A stretch of 50,690 bases of DNA from a virus: positions 1-50,690 of IMG/VR virus record IMGVR_UViG_3300025701_000018. One strand, 5' to 3'. The notes under the pieces were generated by a model, which made no database searches, was not told where the DNA came from, and saw nothing but the letters and a program-made list of their open reading frames with translations. Both the position numbers and the translations under genes were made by a program. Shown piece by piece: positions 32,495-42,200 of the stretch; the first letter of the stretch is position 1, and the number at the start of each line of letters is the position of its first letter.

Positions 32495-35400
32495 TTATTG
32501 CATGGTATCGTCAAATCCTTTAAACAATAGCATTTGTGAAACTATTGTCCCTGAAATTTCTGTTTGATTAACTGTTATATTTCCTTGGCCGTCGTCTGAT
32601 TCAAAGTTTCCATTAAGTAGTACATCGGCATCTATATATAAATATTGCTGTGCTGAATTACTTAATTCATTAAATGCACCACCAACAACAACTCTACCTG
32701 CTTGCAACTTATTAACTTCTAATGCTTCTCCACCAACACTTAACCTGTCTGCAAGGAATGTTGCAATAGCTCGTTGTGTCGGAATAACATTATTTGAATC
32801 TGCTGAAAAAGTTCCGTCAGTTGAGAATTCATTTACTACTGTACCGGATCCGCCTAATCTCACTCCACCAAGTGCAAGTTGTGACAGGCCTTCTAAGTTA
32901 AAAAACTGAGCACTAATTGTAACAATACCTGTTGCTTGCTGAATGCTAAACAGCTCACCTGTTCTAAAATTACCATCTTGGTCTGTACTTACATAATATA
33001 CTCTACCACTGTTAGTTTCAAAAACTTCATTTTCAGGAGAAGCAACAAAATAAGAACCGCTTGAATACACTGATGGATAATTAGTGTCTACAAAATTTCC
33101 TGTTCCGATATCTAAGAAATCGTGTCCACTAATTCTACACTGACTATATTTTTCACGAAACGTAACTGCTGTACCGTGAAGAACATTAAGATAAGTTTCT
33201 AGACTTGGACTAAGTGTGATCTGCACTAACCTAGTGTCGTTATTAGTTCCGTCATCACCTAAGTCTGTAATTATAACTCCACTAAAAATAAACAAATCAT
33301 CAATTGGTTCTGACACAACATCAAATACGCCAGCAATTTCTATTTGTACACCAGGTCCCGGAACAGATCTGACTCCTGTTACTGTAAATATATTTTCATC
33401 TGGAATAAAATCTGCAAATCCGTCGCCACTTATTTTAATTGTACTAGTATTACTTCTATATCCAGCTCCTCTATTAATAAAATCTGGCTGGCTTACAGAA
33501 CCATTGCCTATTCTAAGTTCAATAGCAACTTCAGATGTAAAATTAGGATCAACTATTGCGAATCCTGGAGGAGTTATGTATCCGCTACCCGGATCCCATA
33601 TTTTAACAGATTTAAAACTTCCTGTAGTAATATTTGCTCTAACTTTTGCTTGGGCGCCTACATTAACATGGTTAACCCCGGCTAGAGTTGTATTTGATGC
33701 AATTAATAGCCATTTATTAACACCTTGAACTTTCCCTACAGTCATTGCACTATATAGTTTTTCATCTGATAATGTTCTAAGTGTCCATATTAATCCATCT
33801 TCTGTAGTAGAAAATTGATTACTTAAATTATTAGTTCTTGCAACAAACAAGCCGTTGCCGTATTTCATATCAGAATATGTAATAGCAGCATCTGCTGAAG
33901 TTCCAGCTGTCCAATTAATTCCATCAAAACTATATGCCGATGTGCCGTCAGCAGCTAGTATTAAAAATCTATTATTGCCATATGCAACTGATGCAGTTGC
34001 CCAAACTTCATCAGGCAATGCTTGATCGTGTCTGACCCAAGTTTCACCATCAGTACTTGTTGCAGTTGCTCTATCATTTGAACTTACAGCAAGATATTTA
34101 CCTCTGCCGTAAGTAACATGTGACCATATACTAATAGTACTATCACCTACAGTATCATTTGGTATTGACCCTGAGGTCCAAGTTGTTCCGTTAGTACTTG
34201 ATGCTACTACGTCTGTATCTTGTGCTACTAAAACAAATTTGCCTCCGCCAAATACACCGTCTGTCCAAGCTGCTCTTGTCGGAAGAGTTACTGATGACCA
34301 AACTTCGCCTGTTAAACTCGAAGCTGCACGTTTTTCGTTATTATCTGATATTGCAATAAATCTATTATTGCCACTGATTACTTTTTTATAAGTCGAAATA
34401 AACGGAAGACTAACTTCAAACCAATTTTGGCCATCATTACTCCATCTAGCATATTCGTCTTGAATTAATGAAACAAACCGATTACTATAAGCACTTCCGT
34501 TAGTAGTAAACGTTAAAATAGTACTAGAACTATCGTCACTTACACTAGCAACTGTAATATATAAATCATTACTAGGCGAAGTACCGCCTAGTAATGTACC
34601 TAATATTACAATTTTGTCACCAACGTCATATCCTGCCCCAGGATTTGTTAGAGTTACTGTATATAATGAGCCAGCTTTAACTACTCTAAATCTAGCAGAT
34701 ACAGGACTATCGTCAAATGTGTCCCCTGAACCTACAGTATATACAATATCAAATTCTTCGCCAAGGGCAAAGTTGTTTCCATTAGCATTGATAACAAGGT
34801 TAATAATACCTTCAGTGCCAGGAGATGTTGATAGTATTGTGGCAGTAGTGCCAGATGTTCTTCCTCGTATATTTAAAGGTACTCCGATATTAATATCAAA
34901 TGATGCTTGAATATTAATTGCTGTATCCGATACTAGTTCTGCTAGTGTAATACGATAAAGATCATCATCTTTCCATAGCCTATAACTATTAGCAGTTAAA
35001 TTACTATAAGTTGCCGTTGTGCCGCCGTATGCTGCGTCTACGTAATTTCTTTCTGTAAATACATTATATCCAGTAGAACTAAAGTCAGGTTGTGTAATAG
35101 TAACAAGAGGTTCAATTCTATATCTTGTTGTTTGATCCATTGCCGCAACAATAGGAGTACCAGGAATAACATGATCCCAGCCTGCTGCTAAGTCGCTGTC
35201 TCTAATTACAGTTACAACTTTTGATGCAAAAGTAAACGAATCAATACGCCCGTATTGACCAACACCTGTACCATCTGTGATAATAATTCGCATTCCTGCA
35301 ATTTCTGTCTCTTCTTGGGTTGTGTCATTTATACTTAATGTAATACTTGAAGTTGAATCTAAAGTTTCTTGGGCACTACCTTGACGCCCTAGATATCCGG

Positions 35401-38400
35401 CGCCGCCTTTGTTACTAGAGCCGTCGGGTGATGCTAGTCTAGCTTCAAACAATGCGCCGTCTCTAAAATCTGTAAATTCAACTGTTGCATCGGCACCTGC
35501 TCCTACAATAGCCGCTGTTGCTTCAGTATATTCTTCACCTGTGTTGCTATATTCAAATATTAATACTTCATCAGTTGCACCTCCTGAAATTGCTTGTTCT
35601 ACTGTTGCTTCATGATTTCTATTAAATACAAAAACTTCTTGAGGCACTTCTGTAGCGTCGACGCCGTCAGCAACTGATCCGTATCTCCCGTAAGAGTTAT
35701 TTCCATTAGTTGCACGTATAACGCCGCCATCTTCAGCAAAATATCCAATTTGACAATAGTAAGTAAATACAGATACTAGCTCTGCTCTACCATTATTAGT
35801 AATCCAGGCACCAATACCATCACTTAATACCTGCGTAAAGTCATTAGCTGTCATAGACTTATTACCGCCGTCGTGTAATGCCCCATCTACTTTCATACCT
35901 ATACATCCAAATCCGGTATTTGTGACTCCTTGAATATAAGGCGATCGATTAATAATCCAGGTACGATTATCTTCTGGGCCCCAGCCTGGATCAAGGCTTA
36001 CAAGTGCGCCGCCAGTTGGCTTTTGATAAAGTTCGAAGACTCCTGGAGGATTGAGAGTTCCTTGCAATCCTCCTGTTGTGCAATCTCTTAAACCTGTAGT
36101 ATCTCTTAAGAAGAAAAGACTATCTAACTGACTACCATTAACAGCATTAGTATATCTTCTAGCAGCAAGTATTGTACTGTAATTTCCGCTATATTTTATA
36201 TCTCGACTTAATCCTCTTATAAAAGAATGAATGTCATTTTTAATTTTTATTTTATCAAAAGTGATTGCTGGGTACTGGTTAGTTAAATATGCATATATTT
36301 CTTCTTGTAAAAAATTATCATTTAATAATAGACCTTCAGCTCCATTAAGCCTTGCTTGATCTATAGATTCTGTATTTGATCCTGTTATCGCTGGGTCAAC
36401 ATCTCCAGAAATAACTCTAAAGTCTATATAATTTTTAAAATCTGTTACTAGTTCTGTTAAACGATCACTAGTAGCGGTATCAGCTGCTGGATAATTATTA
36501 CTAACTAAAACAGGGGCGCCAAGAAGGTCTGTTATAACTTTGCCGTTTTCGTCTAAGGACGGAACTTGCTGTTCATAAGACTGATCTGTAGTATTATTAG
36601 GCTGTTTGACGATTTGGTTACCTAATAATATATCAAATGTTATAGTACCAAGATATTCTAAATAATCTATAACATAATCATAATCATTTTGATATCCTGG
36701 AAGTGCAGGCGCTGCTAGTATAGTAGTTGAACGGAGTTCATCGCCATTAACAGCACACCCTGCTGGGACAATAATAGGCCCAATTTCTTCATACTTGCCT
36801 GTACCTACTCGTATAATAGTAGGATCTAGTGCGGTAAAATTATCTTCTATATATTCAGCTGCATAACGGATAGTTCTAAAAGGGTTTTCGTAAGTTCCTC
36901 TGCTAGTGGCATCGATGCCACTAAGCGATACATAGACAGTGTCACTTTCTTCAATTCTATCATTCCAAAAAACAGCTAAGTTGTCTGACACTGTTAGTAG
37001 CTGATCTTGAGCTCCGATTGATAATTTTGCATCACCAAATGTACTTTCGTCAAATATAGTACTACCATCGTCGTCAATTTCTCTAGACAATCCATAAGTT
37101 AGAAGATCGCCTTTTTCTTGTAAAGCAGCTGGGCTACCTGATTGAACTAATATATCCCAGTAATCGTACACATTGCCGTTATCACCTGGATAATTTAATA
37201 TACTCGATGTATGTTCAAAATTACAAGTATACGACGATCCTTTAAAATAAGCAACATCGTTTAAAGCATAAACATTTCCAATAGCCCAAGTACTTTTAAA
37301 ACTCTTTCCTGGAATAAATAATTCCCAGATACTAGTATCAATATAATCTAAAGTACTACCGTCTGTTTCGTCTCCTGCTATATCTCTTAATGCTGTATAT
37401 AAATTACCGCCTCGAGAAACAATATCACCAGTTTTGTATATTGTAGCTGCACTACTAACAGAAGTAAGAGCAACTTTTACCGTACCTATTGTAGCATCAA
37501 CATTAGCATTATCTATTTCTTGTGCTGGAACTTTATTAATTGTAATTGTTGTAGAATCTAATATAGTTGTAATTTTTGTATTAGGTTGAAAAAATCCGCC
37601 GGCACCATTGACTTCAAGATTCATTCCTACTACTAGTTCAGTTGTAGATGGCACAGTGACAGTTGTCGGAGACCAAGTTCCTACAAAATTAGTACCCCTA
37701 GAAACAATAATCCAATCAGGACTCGGAACGCCTTCGCCATTATAAGGTGATGAACCATAATTATTATTAATAGCGTAGTACACAAATCCTCTATGACGTA
37801 CAACATCACCTATATTATAGTAAGAAGAACTACTCCAGTTTCCGTCGTATTGAGTTCCAAATACTTCTACTATAAATTTAGTATCATCTAATGCAGTAAG
37901 ATTTGACGTATGTGTAGTTGTGCAGCGAAATACAGTACCGCCGTATTTTACTAGATCGTTTTTTCTGTATTCAGTATTAGATGCCCAATCATTGCGAATT
38001 TCTATCCCGTCATGATAAATTTCCCAATCAGCAATATTTGCTTCTAATGTTGCACCTGCAGAGTTTGCTGTTATACATTTGTATACTATACCGTTGTATT
38101 TTGCAAGTGCCCCGGGTCCGTATGTGGTGCCAGTAAGCCAATCAGTTACAAATCCAATATGTTGTGTGAACACGGCCCAATTAGCACTATTAGTTGCAAA
38201 GTTAGTTGCAGCATGTGGCACTGTACACACCCATAAAGAACCGTCATAATTAACAATATCACCTAAGTTATAATCAGTACCGTTTACCCAATCACCAATA
38301 AAGGTATTTCCTTCAGTCATTGTTTTCCACTTTGGCAAAGGTTGTGGAGGACTTGATCCAGGAAGTGTTGCTGTTAAATCTGTTCTAAACGCTGCGCTAG

Positions 38401-38530
38401 AAGTATGGGTTATAAGACACACATAACTGTTTCCATTAACTCGCACTATGTCATCTCTTCTATAGGCGGTCCCAGTTGCCCAGGTGCCTTTCCATGTATA
38501 TCTAAATCGTTCTAACTTAAACTCTGCCAT
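32495..38530 (-). CDS. Giant modular fibre protein, 2011 residues (paralogue)
   Basis: Paralogue of the 2466-residue fibre with the same architecture. The N-terminus is MAEFKLERFRYTWKG. Seven CBM-like repeats follow (e.g. WASNTEYRKNDLVKYGG), the sixth split by about 60 extra residues. The beta-helix starts at VYVSLSGIDATSRG and PFRTIRYAAEYIED; GIGAWITNNGRAELVSVFTY is identical to the neighbour. An Asp-box propeller at about 1345-1610 (WSNDGQNW, SSTNGTTW, TSTDGETW, YSFDGINW) is followed by STDQDGNFRTGELF and NVIPTQRAIATFL. Its shorter length comes from the beta-helix region. Expression is probably linked to 38542-39245 upstream on the same strand (11-base gap). Late fibre role inferred. Confidence 0.78.
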   Translation of the reverse strand: MAEFKLERFRYTWKGTWATGTAYRRDDIVRVNGNSYVCLITHTSSAAFRTDLTATLPGSSPPQPLPKWKTMTEGNTFIGDWVNGTDYNLGDIVNYDGSLWVCTVPHAATNFATNSANWAVFTQHIGFVTDWLTGTTYGPGALAKYNGIVYKCITANSAGATLEANIADWEIYHDGIEIRNDWASNTEYRKNDLVKYGGTVFRCTTTHTSNLTALDDTKFIVEVFGTQYDGNWSSSSYYNIGDVVRHRGFVYYAINNNYGSSPYNGEGVPSPDWIIVSRGTNFVGTWSPTTVTVPSTTELVVGMNLEVNGAGGFFQPNTKITTILDSTTITINKVPAQEIDNANVDATIGTVKVALTSVSSAATIYKTGDIVSRGGNLYTALRDIAGDETDGSTLDYIDTSIWELFIPGKSFKSTWAIGNVYALNDVAYFKGSSYTCNFEHTSSILNYPGDNGNVYDYWDILVQSGSPAALQEKGDLLTYGLSREIDDDGSTIFDESTFGDAKLSIGAQDQLLTVSDNLAVFWNDRIEESDTVYVSLSGIDATSRGTYENPFRTIRYAAEYIEDNFTALDPTIIRVGTGKYEEIGPIIVPAGCAVNGDELRSTTILAAPALPGYQNDYDYVIDYLEYLGTITFDILLGNQIVKQPNNTTDQSYEQQVPSLDENGKVITDLLGAPVLVSNNYPAADTATSDRLTELVTDFKNYIDFRVISGDVDPAITGSNTESIDQARLNGAEGLLLNDNFLQEEIYAYLTNQYPAITFDKIKIKNDIHSFIRGLSRDIKYSGNYSTILAARRYTNAVNGSQLDSLFFLRDTTGLRDCTTGGLQGTLNPPGVFELYQKPTGGALVSLDPGWGPEDNRTWIINRSPYIQGVTNTGFGCIGMKVDGALHDGGNKSMTANDFTQVLSDGIGAWITNNGRAELVSVFTYYCQIGYFAEDGGVIRATNGNNSYGRYGSVADGVDATEVPQEVFVFNRNHEATVEQAISGGATDEVLIFEYSNTGEEYTEATAAIVGAGADATVEFTDFRDGALFEARLASPDGSSNKGGAGYLGRQGSAQETLDSTSSITLSINDTTQEETEIAGMRIIITDGTGVGQYGRIDSFTFASKVVTVIRDSDLAAGWDHVIPGTPIVAAMDQTTRYRIEPLVTITQPDFSSTGYNVFTERNYVDAAYGGTTATYSNLTANSYRLWKDDDLYRITLAELVSDTAINIQASFDINIGVPLNIRGRTSGTTATILSTSPGTEGIINLVINANGNNFALGEEFDIVYTVGSGDTFDDSPVSARFRVVKAGSLYTVTLTNPGAGYDVGDKIVILGTLLGGTSPSNDLYITVASVSDDSSSTILTFTTNGSAYSNRFVSLIQDEYARWSNDGQNWFEVSLPFISTYKKVISGNNRFIAISDNNEKRAASSLTGEVWSSVTLPTRAAWTDGVFGGGKFVLVAQDTDVVASSTNGTTWTSGSIPNDTVGDSTISIWSHVTYGRGKYLAVSSNDRATATSTDGETWVRHDQALPDEVWATASVAYGNNRFLILAADGTSAYSFDGINWTAGTSADAAITYSDMKYGNGLFVARTNNLSNQFSTTEDGLIWTLRTLSDEKLYSAMTVGKVQGVNKWLLIASNTTLAGVNHVNVGAQAKVRANITTGSFKSVKIWDPGSGYITPPGFAIVDPNFTSEVAIELRIGNGSVSQPDFINRGAGYRSNTSTIKISGDGFADFIPDENIFTVTGVRSVPGPGVQIEIAGVFDVVSEPIDDLFIFSGVIITDLGDDGTNNDTRLVQITLSPSLETYLNVLHGTAVTFREKYSQCRISGHDFLDIGTGNFVDTNYPSVYSSGSYFVASPENEVFETNSGRVYYVSTDQDGNFRTGELFSIQQATGIVTISAQFFNLEGLSQLALGGVRLGGSGTVVNEFSTDGTFSADSNNVIPTQRAIATFLADRLSVGGEALEVNKLQAGRVVVGGAFNELSNSAQQYLYIDADVLLNGNFESDDGQGNITVNQTEISGTIVSQMLLFKGFDDTMQ
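33690..34490 (-). repeat. Asp-box beta-propeller segment in the 2011-residue fibre
   Basis: Six Asp-box-like turns are visible within the coding sequence at about residues 1345-1610: WSNDGQNW, SSLTGEVW, SSTNGTTW, TSTDGETW, YSFDGINW and STTEDGLIW. Each is preceded by a (Y/F)G.G(K/R)(F/Y)-type strand. Six repeats would suit a six-bladed propeller. Confidence 0.6.
37200..38520 (-). repeat. Seven CBM5/12-like protein repeats at the N-terminus of the 2011-residue fibre
   Basis: Units such as WATGTAYRRDDIVRVNGNSY, WVNGTDYNLGDIVNYDGSLW and WAIGNVYALNDVAYFKGSSY match the array in the neighbouring giant. Seven units are seen, counting one interrupted unit. Confidence 0.58.
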
Positions 38531-38541
38531 TTATATTCTCC

Positions 38542-38916
38542 TTAATATCCTGGACTTGAAATATTCTCAGGATATTCGTAATCTTGTGAAATACTTATGA
38601 TATATTGTCCGTCTACCGGATCAACATAATATGTTAACAGTCTGCTATCCCATTTAAGTTGGGGATAACGTAAATTTTGATAAATGACATTATGCTCAAT
38701 ATCAACACCTTCTAAAAAATCAATGCCTTCTTCATAGTCAAGAAAGTTATTTGCTCCAATTCCAACATCGTTAATAACAGCAGTTTCGTCACCTGCTAAT
38801 TGATCTATTCTAATTAAAAATAATTCACCGTCGTCGTTTCTACGTAATCCATAAAAATATCTTTTAATAAATCCGTTAACTACAGCTTCTGGACTTGTTC
38901 CAATAAAATAACTCAT
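38542..38916 (-). CDS. Conserved marine T4-like phage structural-region protein, 124 residues
   Basis: Begins MSYFIGTSPEAVVNGFIKRY, then FYGLRRNDDGELFLIRIDQL, a Asp/Glu-rich middle (DYEEGIDFLEGVDIEHNV) and WDSRLLTYYVDPVDGQYIIS. Similar small acidic proteins lie next to giant fibre genes in marine T4-like phages. It starts by a 1-base overlap with the preceding 109-residue gene and ends 11 bases before the 2011-residue fibre. It may be a fibre base or attachment protein. No catalytic motif is visible. Confidence 0.55.
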   Translation of the reverse strand: MSYFIGTSPEAVVNGFIKRYFYGLRRNDDGELFLIRIDQLAGDETAVINDVGIGANNFLDYEEGIDFLEGVDIEHNVIYQNLRYPQLKWDSRLLTYYVDPVDGQYIISISQDYEYPENISSPGY

Positions 38917-39245
38917 TATGTAATCTCCACGTAACTAACAATAACGTCAACTGAATCATTTAAGCTCGATCTAACTAATAATCTATTATTAGGAGCTAAT
39001 ACTAATTTCTCGCCAGTTGACACCGCTCTTAAACTTGTGCCCGCAGGTAAAAGAGAATCTTTTAAATAATATCCCGAAACACTTGTGTCATCTTCTACTA
39101 ATACATCTACATAAACAAATTTATTAGATAAGTTTGTAAAACTTAATCCTAATATTGTTACGCGAGCTGATGGTAGTGTTTCATAGATTAACACGGGAAC
39201 CGTTCCGCAATTTTTAATTACTGTGTTTTTTAATACTGTTGCCAT
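38916..39245 (-). CDS. Small beta-rich virion protein, 109 residues (second of three)
   Basis: Similar in size, strand pattern and genomic setting to 24703-25029 and 49302-49634: ITILGLSFTNLSNKFVYVDV-like strands (here VTILGLSFTNLSNKFVYVDV), LLPAGTSLRAVSTGEKLVLA, then NNRLLVRSSLNDSVDVIVSY. A 'L.AG....(V/S/F)....(K/R).VL..(N/D)' stretch is shared with the other two. SD GGAT lies upstream and the stop overlaps the next gene by one base. Probable small structural domain; no function shown. Confidence 0.55.
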   Translation of the reverse strand: MATVLKNTVIKNCGTVPVLIYETLPSARVTILGLSFTNLSNKFVYVDVLVEDDTSVSGYYLKDSLLPAGTSLRAVSTGEKLVLAPNNRLLVRSSLNDSVDVIVSYVEIT

Positions 39246-39251
39246 TTTTTC

Positions 39252-42200
39252 TTATCCAAATATTAATACTTTTTCAATTGCAATATCTTCTGCATCAGCA
39301 AAACTAATACCACCACTTGATCCTGCAACTGATACCCAATTAGTACCATCAAATAATTCGACCCTTTCATCTACAGTATGATATCTAATCATACCTGCAC
39401 TTGATACAGGAGGTCTGTTAGTGTCGTCACCAATTGGTAACACGATTCCAGCTGTACCTCCGATTTCTACATATCCAGTTCCAGTACTTTGAAGTAATGT
39501 ATTACTGCCAGAAACTGTATTTAAAATTACATTGTCTTTGATTGCAATGTTATCTAAAACTACTCTGCCAGTTCCATTAGCACTTAGTACTAAGTCTGTG
39601 TCTGCTGTAATAGTACTTATCACATTTCCGTCAAGCTGTATATTATCTACTAATACCTTAGGTGCCGATAGTCGCTGCGAAGTAATATCAACAACAGTAG
39701 CATCTTCTATAATAAACCTAATAGTATTATCATTAGCACCTTCAGTTAATTCAGCTGTTACTCGTGTATTACCGTCTTGATCTTGAACTCCTTTTAGATT
39801 AATCCATCCAGTGTTGTTGTATCCTTCAAATCTTTCTAATTCAGTATTATATCTAATTTGTCCAGCTGCAGGAGTTGGACGTTCGCTTGTATTGCCTTTA
39901 GGAAGAACTAATGATCCAGTGCCAATAATATTTACTGTACCACTGCCTGGTTGCAAAATTAAATTGCTAGTAGATGTAATAGTACTATCATTAATTGAAA
40001 TATCATCAATAATAATACTACCGGTTCCTGCAGAACGTAGTTCTAGATTACTATTTGATATAGTTGTTGTAATAAAATTATCATCGATTAAAATATCACC
40101 GGTTGTAAAATTGTTAGCTTGTATAGTACCAATACTATCAATATTACCAACATTTAATGTACCATTAACGGTTAAATTATTAGATATAATAACATTATTA
40201 TTAGGAATTAATATATTTCCTGTGCCATTTGCACGTAGTTCTAAATTTGTATTACTTGTAGTTGTTGTAATAAAATTATCATCAACTAATATTTCTTCAA
40301 ATTGGAATGCTCCACTTACATCTAAATTACCAAGTACATTTAAGTTACCAGTAATAGTAGTGTTACCTGTTTGGTTATAATTGCCTACATGAGTAACAGT
40401 TCCAGTAATATTTGTATTTGCAAGTACTGTGTTACCGTTAACTGTTAGCGCCTGTGTTATATCAACATTGTTACTAGGAATAATTATTTTTCCAGATCCG
40501 TTTGCTCGCAAATCTAAATTAGTGTCTACTGATATTGTTTCAATAACGTTGTTATCAATAAGTATAGTATTATTCGTAAAGCTATCAGCTGTTATTACTC
40601 CTGTGCTAGTAATATCAACAGTAGTTGTTATTCCATTAATAGTAAGATCGTTATTTATTACAACATTATTATTAGGAATTAATATATTTCCTGTGCCATT
40701 TGCACGTAGTTCTAAATTTGTATTACTTGTAGTTGTTGTAATAAAATTATCATCAACTAATATTTCTTCAAATTGTGCCGATGCGTTAACTAGTAAATCT
40801 TGCAATACACTTATATCACCAATTACAGTAGTATTGCCTGTTTGATTTAATGAGCCATTAATTGTTATAGTTCCAGTAATATTTGTATTTGCAAGAATAG
40901 ACGTGCCATCAACAGTTAAATTATTGTTAATTTGTACATTATTGTTAGGAATTAATATCTCACCTGTGCCACTCGCTCGCAATTCTAAATCAGCATTTGA
41001 GTCAATAGTTTCGATATAGTTGTCTCTAATTACAATTCCGTCAATATTTGCTTGATTAGTCCAAATGTTATTCCATCGTTTACTAGGAACACCTAAACTA
41101 TAAGTACTATTTAAATTTGGAACAAGGTCGCTATCAATTCCTGCTATAATCTGAATCGTGTCACTTACTTCGTTACCAATTGTAATATTTCCACCAATAG
41201 TAACATTGCCGGTTACATCTAAGTCTCCTGTAATATTTACATTGTTCAATAAATCAATCTGATCATTTGCTGAACTAAAGTTAATATTTCCACTTAAACT
41301 TTCAATAGTGTTTCCACTAATACGCAAATTACCAGTATCAATTTTTTCGCCGTTTATAACTGTATTATTGCCGCCTGTTGTAAGTGTTACTCCGTTTGTT
41401 ATGTCAATGTTTAAATTACTTGCAGTAAAACTTACACTGCCATCTTCTTGATTAACATAAAACAATTCGCCAACTCTAAAGTCACCTTTGTGATCAACTG
41501 TGTTGTATCGAACTTGTGCTCCATTTAATTCAACTACTTCGTTAGCTTGTATAACAGTTGTTGGATCGTTGGTTATTTCTTTTCCGTTTCCAACATACGC
41601 TAAGTTATGTCCAATAGCATAGATAATAACTCCTGCGCCATCTCCGACTAATCCGTAGTTACCATAAACACTAGCACTACCAATCATTCGTATTTCTGCG
41701 CCAAAATCTTTTAGATCATAGTTTAATATTGTTGTTGCTGTGCCTGTGCCGCTAAATGTAATAGTTGCCGGAGTAGTATCAAACCCGATTAAATTTTCAT
41801 TTTTTCCATCTATAACAAGAATATCACCATTTATAACACTTTCAATATTTAATGGCCCAACTACTGTTGAACTATCACTTGATGTAAATGTTACTGTCTG
41901 GCCAGCAGCCGGTGCTGTGCCTAATAATCCTCCAAGACGTATGCGAGTCTTACCTGCACCATACTTACCATCATTGCTATCATATGCATGAAAACTTCTA
42001 TTAGCAAAGTAAGTAAATGAATTTAGCCATTCAATGCGCACACCGTTTGTTGCTACAATCCCGTCTACTCCGGGAACAATAAATGTTGCACTATGGAACA
42101 GCATACTTGCTTCTTTACTAGCAGCAGTTGCATAGGCGCCATCTATGTATGCACCTTTACCTGCATCGCCTGCATTAAACCCTCTTGGGTCTTCAACAGT

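Noticed and set aside
39532-40845. Hydrophobic plus-strand frames of 82-189 codons that resemble membrane proteins
   Set aside because: Antisense of the Asn/Thr/Ile-rich stalk repeats, whose reverse complement naturally codes for Leu/Val/Ile; not real genes.
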